A stretch of DNA of 64,000 nucleotides, taken from Mycobacterium sp. 1164966.3 (GTDB lineage: Bacteria; Actinomycetota; Actinomycetes; Mycobacteriales; Mycobacteriaceae). The notes below the pieces were generated by a model that was not told the origin of the DNA, ran no database searches, and saw only the letters and a list, made by a program, of their open reading frames with translations. The stretch lies in NCBI RefSeq assembly GCF_001665395.1, contig NZ_LZSG01000064.1:124001-188000 (forward strand), given 5' to 3'. Within the stretch, counting starts at the first letter, position 1; every line of letters begins with the position of its first letter. Below are positions 25,447-34,420 of the stretch, piece by piece. The position numbers and the translations under genes were made by a program.

Positions 25447-26942
25447 GCATTCGGAGTCTGATCGCCGAAGCCCACGGCGATCCATGGGCGATTAACGCCA
25501 GCCTCCAGAGTGGCCGCCCAGCGCAGATTTCCGGCATGGCCAAGGCGCTTTTCAACGCGGGGCAATCTGGTGACGACGCCAAGAGCAAGTTCGAAGAAGC
25601 GCTACGTCATTTTGAGGCGGCGTGGAATCACCAGAATGGCGATCACCCGATCAACGATGCCGCCGAGGTAGAGCGCGCGAGACAATCACTGCATCTTCAG
25701 GCGGACCAACTGCCGAAGATCGCAATCGATTTGGAGAACATTGCCGGCATCCTGGCTGAAGCGCAGGGACTCGCAGCTGGGCAGATCGCAACCCTTGGAA
25801 GTCGTCTACGGCACATCGACGACCTGCTCGATCAGGTGCGAGATATCGAGCAGCACATGCCTCTCACCCCGGCTGAGAGGTCCGAGCTGGACGCAAAATA
25901 TTCCACCTATGAACACGAGGCCATAAGCGACACCAGAAATGCTGTCAGTCAGCTGGAATCGATCCGGACGAAGTACTCCGACACTTTGCAGTCATCCCTA
26001 ACGACCCTTCACACCAACGGCTATGACCCCCAGATAATCCAGACGGTAGACGTTCCGGGCGCCCCATCGAGGGCCGAACCCGAGACCAATCGGCAGAAGA
26101 ATCAAATCCACACATTCACAAAGGTTTTCGGCCACCCGCCACAGTCGCCGGCTGACTGGGAAACCGCCGCGGCCCTCGATCCACACAGCTATGACCCGAA
26201 GAACGGGGGTGTGCCACCGAATATCTCGATCGAGCGCATCACGCCGGTGCCGGGTCAGGGCGTGGTCCGCACGAACCTCTTCATCCCCGGAGAATCGGTA
26301 GTGAATCCGCAGTTCGACTGGCCTGGGTACCACGATAATCTCGGGGACAACCGAGACTTTTCCGCCACAGCGGGGCCCGAATCATCAAGGGTCGCAATAA
26401 CTGTCGACTACGAGAACGGCATCATCGTGACCCGGCAGAACCCGTCGGTCGATGCGAAGACCGGCCAGATTCGCGCGGGCACTCCGTCTGTGTCGGCCAT
26501 CCAGAAAAGCGACGGCTCTGTGCTGATCAAGTACAGTGCCGCCGACCCATTCTCCCCGGGCGGCGAAGCTGTTGCGAAGGCCACCACGTTCGATGTGAAC
26601 GGCACCATTGCCATCGCACCGACTGAGTCGGGTCCCGTCGCCGGTGGGATCGTGACGAACTTCCCAGCAGTCGAGATCTACAGCGACCGGGCAGGAGAGA
26701 CGACGCCGCTTGTTCAGGCTTGGCCTCGCGTCGAGGACGGGCGCCTTGGGCCATTATTGGGTCTCGAATGGCACAAGGAGATCGGCGACCAAGAGGTATT
26801 GTCGCGCTTTGGTGACCAGTGGCCTGCTCTGCAGGTTCCTGTCATTCCTTCCCTTCCCGTCCCGGGGCTTCCTGGCCTGCCCAATCCGTTTCCTTCCTTT
26901 CCGATCCCCCTGCCCAGACCAATTCGCATTCCCCTTCCCTGA
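25425..26942 (+). CDS. Rv0963c/Rv2542-type protein, putative ESX-associated
   Basis: A 505-residue protein. Residues 1-205 are helical and charged (MQRFRHISIRSLI, AAWNHQNGDHPINDAAEV, QLPKIAIDL), the N-terminal module shared from memory with M. tuberculosis Rv0963c, Rv2542 and Rv2079. Residues 230-450 form a different, more beta-like domain (KVFGHPPQSPADWETAA, VPGQGVVRTNLFIPGE, VAITVDYENGIIVTRQNPS) with no enzyme motif I can name. The tail from about 465 is a run of Pro with Leu, Ile and Phe. The helical N-terminus with a variable C-terminal domain suggests a secreted effector, but this is inference. ATG 25425 overlaps the DUF2563 gene. Confidence 0.8.
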   Translation: MQRFRHISIRSLIAEAHGDPWAINASLQSGRPAQISGMAKALFNAGQSGDDAKSKFEEALRHFEAAWNHQNGDHPINDAAEVERARQSLHLQADQLPKIAIDLENIAGILAEAQGLAAGQIATLGSRLRHIDDLLDQVRDIEQHMPLTPAERSELDAKYSTYEHEAISDTRNAVSQLESIRTKYSDTLQSSLTTLHTNGYDPQIIQTVDVPGAPSRAEPETNRQKNQIHTFTKVFGHPPQSPADWETAAALDPHSYDPKNGGVPPNISIERITPVPGQGVVRTNLFIPGESVVNPQFDWPGYHDNLGDNRDFSATAGPESSRVAITVDYENGIIVTRQNPSVDAKTGQIRAGTPSVSAIQKSDGSVLIKYSAADPFSPGGEAVAKATTFDVNGTIAIAPTESGPVAGGIVTNFPAVEIYSDRAGETTPLVQAWPRVEDGRLGPLLGLEWHKEIGDQEVLSRFGDQWPALQVPVIPSLPVPGLPGLPNPFPSFPIPLPRPIRIPLP

Positions 26943-27041
26943 TCGTCGGAGCCACGCTGAATTACCCGAACGGTCAATCGGCGCTAGCATCAGCCGAATG
27001 TTCGAGGCGCTGACACAGGCGCCAGGGTTGGGGAGGCCTCA

Positions 27042-27992
27042 ATGAGTGGCGGCGAAGAAGAGCGGCTCAGGATCGTTCTGGACCAGCTCGCGCGACTCAG
27101 TGGGATGCCGCCGCCGCCGGTGATCACACCCGATCAGCTGGCTACCGGGCAGTCGGCGATCAGCCAATTGCTGAAGGTCCTCGGTATCGCTGCTAACGGC
27201 GGTGATCCGGGAGACAACCTCGCGGCTCTAGCAGGACATGACGAACGCGAGGCCAAGGTTGCCGACGCGCTCGGCAAATTTCCTGCCAACGAAGAGCAGT
27301 CATCCGCTCGGCTGGCCGGAGTCGGCGGTCAGACTGAAATGAGCCAGATGGTGCAGCAGATGCCGCAGATGGCGGCTGGTATCGCCGGTGGTATCGCGGG
27401 CGCTCTCGGCGGTGCGCTGCAACCGCTCAGCCAGATTCCGCAGCAGCTCGCCCAGGCCGGACAGCAGGCGATGCAAATGGGCATGGGCGCGCTGCAGCAT
27501 GGCGTCGGAGGAGCTGCGACCGGGAGCGAGGCCGTTCCCGCTGAGCTTGAGACCGGCGGTGGCGGGGAGGAATTCGGTGGCCATGGGGCCGGCTCAGGCG
27601 GTGGCGGTGGCGGTATCGGCACCACTCTGCCGACCGCGATGCTCACACCGCTTCAGGGCTCGTCCGCCGGTACTCTGCCTGCGTCGTCGCACGCGACGTC
27701 ACCTGCGCCACCGAGCCCGCCGGAGGCTCAAACCGCGCCACGGGGTGGTATGGGCGCCATGCCGATCATGCCGCCGGGCATGGCGGGCGCTGGGCCCGGC
27801 AGCGATCCGAAGGCTGAGACCAAGCGCGTCCTCGTGCCGTCGGTGAAGAACGGCGCGCCAGTGCAGGGACGGATCACCACACCCCCGCCGACGCCTGAGG
27901 TGATCAAGCGGGTGGACGGCAAGCCCGTCGCGACCCGGCGCATCCTGTTGCCGGAGCATAAGCGCGACGACGAGACTGGCTCGGGCCGCTAG
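27042..27992 (+). CDS. EspJ-like Gly/Ala/Pro-rich protein, putative ESX-associated
   Basis: A 316-residue protein. Residues 1-95 are predicted helical (RLRIVLDQLARLSG..). Residues 100-165 are rich in Met, Gln, Ala and Gly (SQMVQQMPQMAAGIAGG), resembling the middle part of EspJ/EspB-type proteins. Residues 170-260 are disordered Gly/Pro/Ala. The basic end has RVLVPSV and RRILLPE. In the ESX-1 locus espJ neighbours espK, and here an EspK-like gene lies two genes downstream, which supports the label. No catalytic motif is visible. ATG 27042 has GGGGAGG upstream. Confidence 0.65.
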   Translation: MSGGEEERLRIVLDQLARLSGMPPPPVITPDQLATGQSAISQLLKVLGIAANGGDPGDNLAALAGHDEREAKVADALGKFPANEEQSSARLAGVGGQTEMSQMVQQMPQMAAGIAGGIAGALGGALQPLSQIPQQLAQAGQQAMQMGMGALQHGVGGAATGSEAVPAELETGGGGEEFGGHGAGSGGGGGGIGTTLPTAMLTPLQGSSAGTLPASSHATSPAPPSPPEAQTAPRGGMGAMPIMPPGMAGAGPGSDPKAETKRVLVPSVKNGAPVQGRITTPPPTPEVIKRVDGKPVATRRILLPEHKRDDETGSGR

Positions 27993-28300
27993 GGGTTTCG
28001 GCATAGAAGCCCGTAAATTTCCGGAGTTATGTTGGGGTGGCGTATACAAAATTGCCGGTTTTAATCATGCGTCGAACACGAAAGGCCGACGTCAGCCATT
28101 TTCGGTGCGTGTCGGATAACCCAGTATCAACGACCGACAGGCAATTAACTCCAACCCGTACCGGCCGAAACTCAGTCGTGGATCGCTTCACTTCATTTCA
28201 GCTCATTTTCCGTTGAGTCTGATTACTGAATTCAAGTTGTTTCCGACCACGCCGACCCAGCGTGACTACCGCAATCGCTCATGCGGGCTACGATCAGCGC
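27993..28300. other. 308-bp intergenic region, relatively AT-rich
   Basis: No gene is supported. A modest hairpin at 28079-28104 (CGAAA-GGC ... GCC-at-TTTCG) lies downstream of the EspJ-like gene. The DNA from here to about 28.95 kb is visibly richer in A/T than the rest of the window. A promoter for the next two genes is probably here but cannot be placed. Confidence 0.4.
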
Positions 28301-28822
28301 GTGTCAGATCTGCCTCCTCCGCCCACCTGGCAGGCCGCGCCACCCGCGCCAAGGCGGCAGTGGCCGATGGTCGTGCTCGTGCTAGTCGCGCTATTGGTCA
28401 CACTCGGTGTTGCGGTGGCCGGCTGGTTTCGCCCTGCACCATCCAACAAACCCTCTGCTGCGCAGACATATACCGATCAACAGATCGCCATGGCTAGGAC
28501 GAAAGTGTGTGCCGCATACGACAAGGTGCATCATGCGGTGCTCGCTAACACAGGTAGAGACGGTGACAACGACCCCGGCACCGTCCTCGGTGTTGCCGCG
28601 AATGCTCGAATCGCACTGTATGACGGTGGCAACTACTTATTGAAGGTATTAGCAGAAGAATCAGCAACCCCTGGTGCTTTAGCGGAAGCGATAAGAGCAC
28701 TATCCAGCGCATATCAGCAGCTCGCAATTAATTACATGGCCGAGGCGCCAGATCCCGAACTCAAATCATCCCGCGACGTTGTGGAGGCTGCTGGTTCAAA
28801 AGTCAGTGAGATGTGCAAATGA
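28301..28822 (+). CDS. Proline-rich single-pass membrane protein, unknown function
   Basis: A 173-residue protein. A short Pro-rich cytoplasmic start (MSDLPPPPTWQAAPPAPRR) is followed by one membrane helix (about residues 23-44) and an extracytoplasmic helical domain with two cysteines (KVCAAYDKVH and the C-terminal SEMCK). This build matches the mycobacterial 'alanine and proline rich membrane protein' group found near Esp-like genes. GTG 28301 is chosen over GTG 28262 because it starts the Pro-rich motif. Codon usage is markedly less GC-rich at third positions than in neighbours. The stop overlaps the next start (ATGA, 28819-28822). Confidence 0.78.
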   Translation: MSDLPPPPTWQAAPPAPRRQWPMVVLVLVALLVTLGVAVAGWFRPAPSNKPSAAQTYTDQQIAMARTKVCAAYDKVHHAVLANTGRDGDNDPGTVLGVAANARIALYDGGNYLLKVLAEESATPGALAEAIRALSSAYQQLAINYMAEAPDPELKSSRDVVEAAGSKVSEMCK

Positions 28823-31014
28823 TTTTTCCGCCCGGCCAGTGGTCCCAATTGCTCGTGGGTGACCAATGGCCGGATGATCAGGATTTGTTGATATTGCAAA
28901 GCAACAAAACACGTCGAGGCGCATTCAATATGCAATTCGAACGCTTCGCAGATTTGCTGAGAGAGGCCCGATCCGGCCCACTAGTCGAGCAGCGCGGAGT
29001 CACTGCAAATGATCTCCGTGATGCCTACCGACGTGGTGAGGCATATGCCCGACGGATCTCCGAGAAAAACGGACTCAAGCTGAGAAGCTATGGAACCGCG
29101 TACGACAGCATGCTGAGCCTTCAACACGATCTCACCAATTTGGCGGATGAGGGCAACAACCGAATCAACGAAATTCAACACTCAAAAGAGCCGATCGAGA
29201 CCAAGGCGGCAAAGATCGTAGCCGTGATTCAGCAAGTCCGCGCCTTGTCCAATATCGCTGCAGCCAAATATGGGAGCAACGTGCTCGAAGCGACCCAGCG
29301 AGTCCTCGACGAGGAAGGGAGCGGACAGTCCGCACGTCAGTTCGCTTCGGCCAACGGTTTCAACCTCGATCAGATGTTTCGGCACTCCGATCATCAGCAG
29401 GATCTATCGGATCGTGTACGGGCGATGTTGGGCAACCCTAGTTCGAAGCAGGTTCTACAGGGCGGCCAGCTGCCGACGGTAATCAAGGGTGAGCCTGACG
29501 GAGCGTCACCGCCCAACCCAACAAGACTCAAACCACAGGCGCTCGACGGCGGCGGGATCCCAGCGGTAATTCGCGGTGATACAGCTGGGCCGCGAGGATC
29601 AGCGCATGCGCCGCCCCAGGCGTTCCCGGGTGGCCAGCTCCCACCAGCGCTTACTCCCCCGCGTGTTGCGGCCGCCCAACCGGTATCACCGCAACACTCC
29701 GCTCCATCGACTGCCTTTCCGGCGACATCTGGTGCTCGTACAGGATCTCTGCCGGGCACTTCGATGCCAGTGGCCGCCGCCCCGGCCCCACCTTCTGCTG
29801 GCGCCGCGCTTCCACCACCCTCCTCGCTCGGACCCCCTTCCCCAACGCATCTAATCCAAAGCTTCGACAAAGGAATTCAGGCGGGTGCGCCTTTCTCAGG
29901 AGCACCAGAAGCAATTCCGCCAGCGCCGATGTCGCACACCATGGCGCCAGTCCCCCAGCCACCACCACCGCCACCTCCATCCGCGGGAATGACCGCCGTC
30001 GCGCATGCCCAGGCATTTGAGGCGCCACCGCAGGTCGCGCACGCCCCGACTCTGGAACCGCCGGCCCCCCCGATCGTCACGGGACCAGCCGCGCCAGCGG
30101 TAGCCTCATCGTCGACACCTTCGGGTCCGCTGCCCGCCTATGCATCCGACCTACGGCCCGCGATCCAAACCGGCGCAACACCACCTGTCCCGCCCAGCCC
30201 GCCAGTTACCTCGGCGACACCCGGCTCGGCGCCCGTGCATCCATCGGCAGGGCAGGGCGGCAGTGGTCAGCCCACCGTGATGCGTCAGTCGACCACGCCG
30301 AAATCGCCTGTCGCAGCACCGAGCTTGGCGACCGAGGCTGCCGTCGCGACCGCCAGCGGCGCGGTCGCCGGCGAAGTGTCGGCCCATGCCACAGCGCGCA
30401 CTCGACTGGAGCGGTTGGTGGCCGTCGTTGCTCGCCAACAACCGCGTCTGGCGTGGGCGGCCGGAGACCGCGCCGACAACACAACCGTGCTGGCAACCGA
30501 CCTGGCCAGCGGCTGGATTCCGCCAGGAATCGACCTGCCGGCGGCGGTGACGCTACTGCCCCCCGCAAAGCGGCGTGGCACCTTGGAAACCATGCTCGGC
30601 GAAGTCACCGTCGCTGCTGGCTACACCCCGATCCATCACGTGCCCGAAGAAGAGGAGCCCGTGCCCACCGCGCTTCGGCCTCGGCGCGCACCCGAGGTCG
30701 ACGAACTCGGCCCCGAGCTCGGCCACGCGACCCAGTGGCGCGACGGACTCCCCCGCTTGGCCCACACGCTGGCCAAAGCGGCGTCTACTGGCAGCGGAGT
30801 GCTGGACTCCGAGATCGAACTGCTGCACCAGCATCTGGCCGCGATCAGTACTCGCGTCCTTGAGTCCTATCCCGACCACGTAAATGCCCACGACGTGGGC
30901 AATTGGCAACTCCTGGCGGCTATCGACGCGCTGATTGCCGGTAACAAAGCCACGGCCAACTACCACCTCGCCTGGTTCAAAGCCTGCTCGGCTGCAAACG
31001 GCCACGCAGGCTGA
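28819..31014 (+). CDS. EspK-like protein (DUF5631/DUF5632-type C-terminus)
   Basis: A 731-residue protein in three parts. Residues 1-215 are helical (MIFPPGQWSQLLVG; NDLRDAYRRGEAYARR). Residues 220-500 are a long Pro/Ala/Ser-rich disordered linker including a run of eight prolines. The C-terminal part of about 210 residues (LERLVAVVARQQPRLAWAAG, WIPPGIDLPAAVTLLPP, DSEIELLHQHLAAI) resembles the C-terminus of EspK. EspK is an ESX-1 accessory protein that acts as a chaperone for EspB; a similar role for a local substrate is inference. ATG 28819 overlaps the upstream membrane-protein stop. The gene ends 1 bp from the convergent esterase stop. Confidence 0.78.
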   Translation: MIFPPGQWSQLLVGDQWPDDQDLLILQSNKTRRGAFNMQFERFADLLREARSGPLVEQRGVTANDLRDAYRRGEAYARRISEKNGLKLRSYGTAYDSMLSLQHDLTNLADEGNNRINEIQHSKEPIETKAAKIVAVIQQVRALSNIAAAKYGSNVLEATQRVLDEEGSGQSARQFASANGFNLDQMFRHSDHQQDLSDRVRAMLGNPSSKQVLQGGQLPTVIKGEPDGASPPNPTRLKPQALDGGGIPAVIRGDTAGPRGSAHAPPQAFPGGQLPPALTPPRVAAAQPVSPQHSAPSTAFPATSGARTGSLPGTSMPVAAAPAPPSAGAALPPPSSLGPPSPTHLIQSFDKGIQAGAPFSGAPEAIPPAPMSHTMAPVPQPPPPPPPSAGMTAVAHAQAFEAPPQVAHAPTLEPPAPPIVTGPAAPAVASSSTPSGPLPAYASDLRPAIQTGATPPVPPSPPVTSATPGSAPVHPSAGQGGSGQPTVMRQSTTPKSPVAAPSLATEAAVATASGAVAGEVSAHATARTRLERLVAVVARQQPRLAWAAGDRADNTTVLATDLASGWIPPGIDLPAAVTLLPPAKRRGTLETMLGEVTVAAGYTPIHHVPEEEEPVPTALRPRRAPEVDELGPELGHATQWRDGLPRLAHTLAKAASTGSGVLDSEIELLHQHLAAISTRVLESYPDHVNAHDVGNWQLLAAIDALIAGNKATANYHLAWFKACSAANGHAG

Positions 31015-31015
31015 G

Positions 31016-33262
31016 TCAATTCCTCACCGCCAACGTGATTTGGTGGCGTCCGGCCGGCATCGCTACGGTCGGTCCGCTGGGCTGGCCGTCGAGCTGCACC
31101 TCGACACCGTCGGGGAGCGCCCTCAGCGTCACCTGGGTGGCGGTGTCGGTGGCCAACGTAATCGTCGACGACGGCAACGCCGCCAGCCCCGCGCGCTTGA
31201 TGTCGACTGCCAGGCTGGCAACCCCGCTAAGCCGCAGCGTCAGATACGGCAACGCCCCGACCGGCGGGCCCACCTGCCAGAACAGCTCGCTGTACAGCCC
31301 AGGAGTCGGCTCGAAGTACGGGACGGACCCACGGCGATGCCGGATGGTGTGTGTCGGGTCCGGCCGGGCATACGACCGGGCGTCGACCTCCGCGATGGCT
31401 CCGCGCCGCGCTGTCACCGCCGAATCAGCAGTCAGTTCCGACAGCCACCACACCTGATCCGGGCCGATGCCCAGATCGGCCCGCACCAGTTGCGGATACC
31501 AGGCGAAGGTGATGTGTCCCGGATCTGCTTGGCGCAGACCGGTTCCCATGTGCTTGATCGGATCTTCGAACTTGTCCTGAAACACCCAGGCGATGTGATC
31601 CTCCAACGGGTAAACGGTGAATCGGTGGCGGTAGCCCAGCCGGTCGAGTTCAAGCACCTGCTCGGCCGCCGACGCAAACGGCACCAGCTCGTCTACCAGC
31701 CCGTGGGCAATCACATAGGGCAGCCAGCGGGCATTCACCAGCAGCTTCCACGTATCGCCTTCCCGGGCGCAGTGTGAGTCCAAGTCGAGGTCGGCAGGAA
31801 TGTCGACGTGCGGAATCAATCGGACCCCGCACACGGGCGGACCGGCCAGCACGACCGCCTGCGCGAACACCTCTGGATAGGTCAGCCCGAACTTGTAGGC
31901 GGCATAGCCGCCCATCGAATAACCCGAGACCACGGTGCGGTTGGGGTCGGTGCCCAGCTGCTCGGCCACCCGCGCCCACACCTCCCAGACGTCCAGCTCT
32001 CCGGTATCGAAATACCAGGTCGACGGGCCCCGCGCGAGTGGCGTGATCACCACCGAGTCGCGGCCTTCGCACACCTCGTTAAGCAAATGCGGGTCGATCG
32101 CGGCGAACTGGTTTTGCCCGAGTGCAAGTGAGTGCAGCAGCAGGGTCAAGGGCAGCGGACGGCCAGGCGTGTAGGTCGACGGCACGCATACCGAATAGGG
32201 CTGCACCCGGCCGAGGAACTGCGGTTTGGTGCTCAAGATGTCATCAGCGGTGACGCCTTGCCCGAGCTCGATCGAGGACACGTACCACCGAGTCGACGGG
32301 CCAGCAATCACCGGCTCTGGCGTTGTTTCGCGCCCCGCCAACCGATCCCACTCCACGGCAACCGAGAACTTCGATATGTCGCCGCTGGTCAGAGCGGCAG
32401 CCTGGGCGGCATCAGACCAGAAGTTCAAGTGCGGCGGTTCCTGAGCACTGGTGCGAAATGCGACGTTGTAGACGTTGGGCTGCCCGTGCAACGCGCCGTG
32501 CAAGATGGGCACATCGGCGAACCCATCCCCGGCGCCGTTGGCCAACCCTGCGGCCAGCCGCACCGTCCAGGTGCCCGTCGGTTCCACCAACGACCTCGGC
32601 ACCTGCGCCAAAAACGTCCGCGATTGCATGTCCACACTGTGTTCCACGGGCGTCACGACCTGCGTCGCCAAATCCATCAGCCGAGCGCCACTCGCCGAAA
32701 CCAGCAGCGCCAAGTCGATACCCGCCGAACGCACGCCAGCGTCGAACGGCCACTCGCCGGATGTGGCCGCCGCTCGCCCGGTGTCTAAGGTGAACAATGC
32801 GATCGGCACCGAGGCGTTCAGCAGTGTGTTCCAGTCGATTCGCCACCATGTGTGCGTCTCGCTGAGCCCGATGGCGACGCGGAAGATGTCGGCGCCGTTG
32901 CGGGCCGCAGGACCGTCGGGATAAATGTATGTGCCGCGTGGCGGTGCCTGAATCTTCAAGTCCCCGACCGGAAGTCCCGTTGCGCCGTGGTCGTCGTAGA
33001 GAAAGTCGGTCCAGAACAGGGCGCCGCCGGCTATGCGGCCGGCGCCGCAGGTCCGCGGAAAGTCCTCACCGAACGGCCATCCGGCCGGCGCAGGTAGTGC
33101 CGGCTCTGGCCGTCGCGCGGCCGGCGGCACGCCCTCGGGCATCCCGTCGACCACGACGAGCTCGGCCGGGGGCGCGGGCGAGCGCTCTGCGGGATGCACG
33201 ACGGCTTCAGCGACGTGGCGTGCGATGCGGATGGGGAGCAGCGCTAGGTCCAGGATTGACAC
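31016..33262 (-). CDS. Large esterase/peptidase of the alpha/beta-hydrolase fold
   Basis: A 748-residue protein. Residues 1-340 look beta-rich without a recognised motif. Residues 355-560 form an alpha/beta hydrolase core with nucleophile Ser449 (GYSMGG), probable Asp524 (GLVDELVPF) and His556 (EDHIAW). The pattern is that of prolyl-oligopeptidase/feruloyl-esterase-like enzymes. Residues 570-748 are a further beta-rich part. No signal peptide is evident; the N-terminal helix (LALLPIRIARHVAEAVV) could be peripheral to the membrane. GTG 33262 opens the frame, 9 bp after the pepE stop, so the two form an operon. The substrate is unknown. Confidence 0.82.
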   Translation of the reverse strand: MSILDLALLPIRIARHVAEAVVHPAERSPAPPAELVVVDGMPEGVPPAARRPEPALPAPAGWPFGEDFPRTCGAGRIAGGALFWTDFLYDDHGATGLPVGDLKIQAPPRGTYIYPDGPAARNGADIFRVAIGLSETHTWWRIDWNTLLNASVPIALFTLDTGRAAATSGEWPFDAGVRSAGIDLALLVSASGARLMDLATQVVTPVEHSVDMQSRTFLAQVPRSLVEPTGTWTVRLAAGLANGAGDGFADVPILHGALHGQPNVYNVAFRTSAQEPPHLNFWSDAAQAAALTSGDISKFSVAVEWDRLAGRETTPEPVIAGPSTRWYVSSIELGQGVTADDILSTKPQFLGRVQPYSVCVPSTYTPGRPLPLTLLLHSLALGQNQFAAIDPHLLNEVCEGRDSVVITPLARGPSTWYFDTGELDVWEVWARVAEQLGTDPNRTVVSGYSMGGYAAYKFGLTYPEVFAQAVVLAGPPVCGVRLIPHVDIPADLDLDSHCAREGDTWKLLVNARWLPYVIAHGLVDELVPFASAAEQVLELDRLGYRHRFTVYPLEDHIAWVFQDKFEDPIKHMGTGLRQADPGHITFAWYPQLVRADLGIGPDQVWWLSELTADSAVTARRGAIAEVDARSYARPDPTHTIRHRRGSVPYFEPTPGLYSELFWQVGPPVGALPYLTLRLSGVASLAVDIKRAGLAALPSSTITLATDTATQVTLRALPDGVEVQLDGQPSGPTVAMPAGRHQITLAVRN

Positions 33263-33271
33263 TCCGCCAAC

Positions 33272-34402
33272 CTACTTGGCGGGTAGGACAATCAGCTCGT
33301 GCGGCCGGTTGTTGACAGACAAAGCACCATCCTCCGTCACGATGACAATGTCCTCTATGCGCGCACCCCACCGGCCAGGGAAATAGATGCCCGGCTCGAC
33401 GGAGAATGCCATGCCCTCGGTGAGCGGCAGATCGTTGCCGGCGACGATATAGGGCTCCTCGTGCACCGACAGCCCGATACCGTGCCCGGTGCGGTGGACG
33501 AAATACTCGGCCAGTCCCGCCTCAGCCAGGAAGTCGCGGGCCGCGGCATCCACCTCTTCGGCAGTCACGCCGGGACGCACTGCGGCCACAGCCGCCCGCT
33601 GAGCCCGTTGCAATAGCGAATACTGCTGAACCACATCATTATTGGGCTCGCCGAGGCTGTAGGTTCGAGTCGAGTCGGAGTGATAACCGGGGTCATAGAC
33701 GCCGCCGATGTCGACGACCACGACGTCACCGACTTGCAATTCACGATCCGAATACCCGTGATGCGGATCCGCGCCATGCGGGCCGGAGCCGACGATGATG
33801 AACGCCACCTCCGAATGTCCTTCGGCGACAATCGCTTCGGCGATATCGGCGGCAACCTCGGCCTCCGTTCGGCCCGGCCGGAGAAACTCCGGGACCCGCG
33901 CATGCACCCGGTCGATGGCCGCACCGGCGTTGCGCAACGCGTCGATCTCACCTCGCTCCTTGACCATCCGCAGCCCGCGCAGCACGTCGGTGGCCAGTAC
34001 CGGCGGCACGTCCAGCAGAGCGGTCAGCGGCACCAGGTGAAGTGCAGGCATGGAATCGCTGACAGCGGCCCGAGAACCCCCCAGGGCCGCTCTCACCAGC
34101 TGGTACGGGTCTTCGCCATCGACCCAATCCTGAACCGTCAGGCCCAGTTCCGCGATCGGCGACGCCTTGAACGAGGCCAGCTCCAGCCGCGGCACCACGA
34201 TGGTCGGCTCGCCGGAGGCCGGCAACACCAGTGCGGTGAGCCGCTCGAACGTCTGGGCCCGCGAGCCGACGAGGTAACGCATGTCGTAGCCGGGAGTGAC
34301 CACCAGACCACTCAGTCCCGCGTCGGCGGTCGCGGCGGCCGCAGCCGTCAGCCGGCGCGCATACACTTGGGCTTCGAAGGCGTCGACACGGCGAGACTCC
34401 AT
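33272..34402 (-). CDS. pepE: M24 family Xaa-Pro dipeptidase PepE
   Basis: A 376-residue metallopeptidase of the pita-bread fold. The five metal ligands can be placed: Asp in VVVDIGG and Asp in HSDSTRTYS, His in HRTGHGIGLSVHEEP, Glu in FSVEPGIY and Glu in ARIEDIV. It cleaves Xaa-Pro dipeptides in the cytoplasm. ATG 34402 (MESRRVDAFEAQ) is preferred to TTG 34411. It is divergent from the exonuclease gene (18 bp apart) and upstream of the large esterase. It is likely the counterpart of Rv2089c. Confidence 0.94.
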   Translation of the reverse strand: MESRRVDAFEAQVYARRLTAAAAATADAGLSGLVVTPGYDMRYLVGSRAQTFERLTALVLPASGEPTIVVPRLELASFKASPIAELGLTVQDWVDGEDPYQLVRAALGGSRAAVSDSMPALHLVPLTALLDVPPVLATDVLRGLRMVKERGEIDALRNAGAAIDRVHARVPEFLRPGRTEAEVAADIAEAIVAEGHSEVAFIIVGSGPHGADPHHGYSDRELQVGDVVVVDIGGVYDPGYHSDSTRTYSLGEPNNDVVQQYSLLQRAQRAAVAAVRPGVTAEEVDAAARDFLAEAGLAEYFVHRTGHGIGLSVHEEPYIVAGNDLPLTEGMAFSVEPGIYFPGRWGARIEDIVIVTEDGALSVNNRPHELIVLPAK

Positions 34403-34420
34403 GGCTGACAAGATAGCGCC

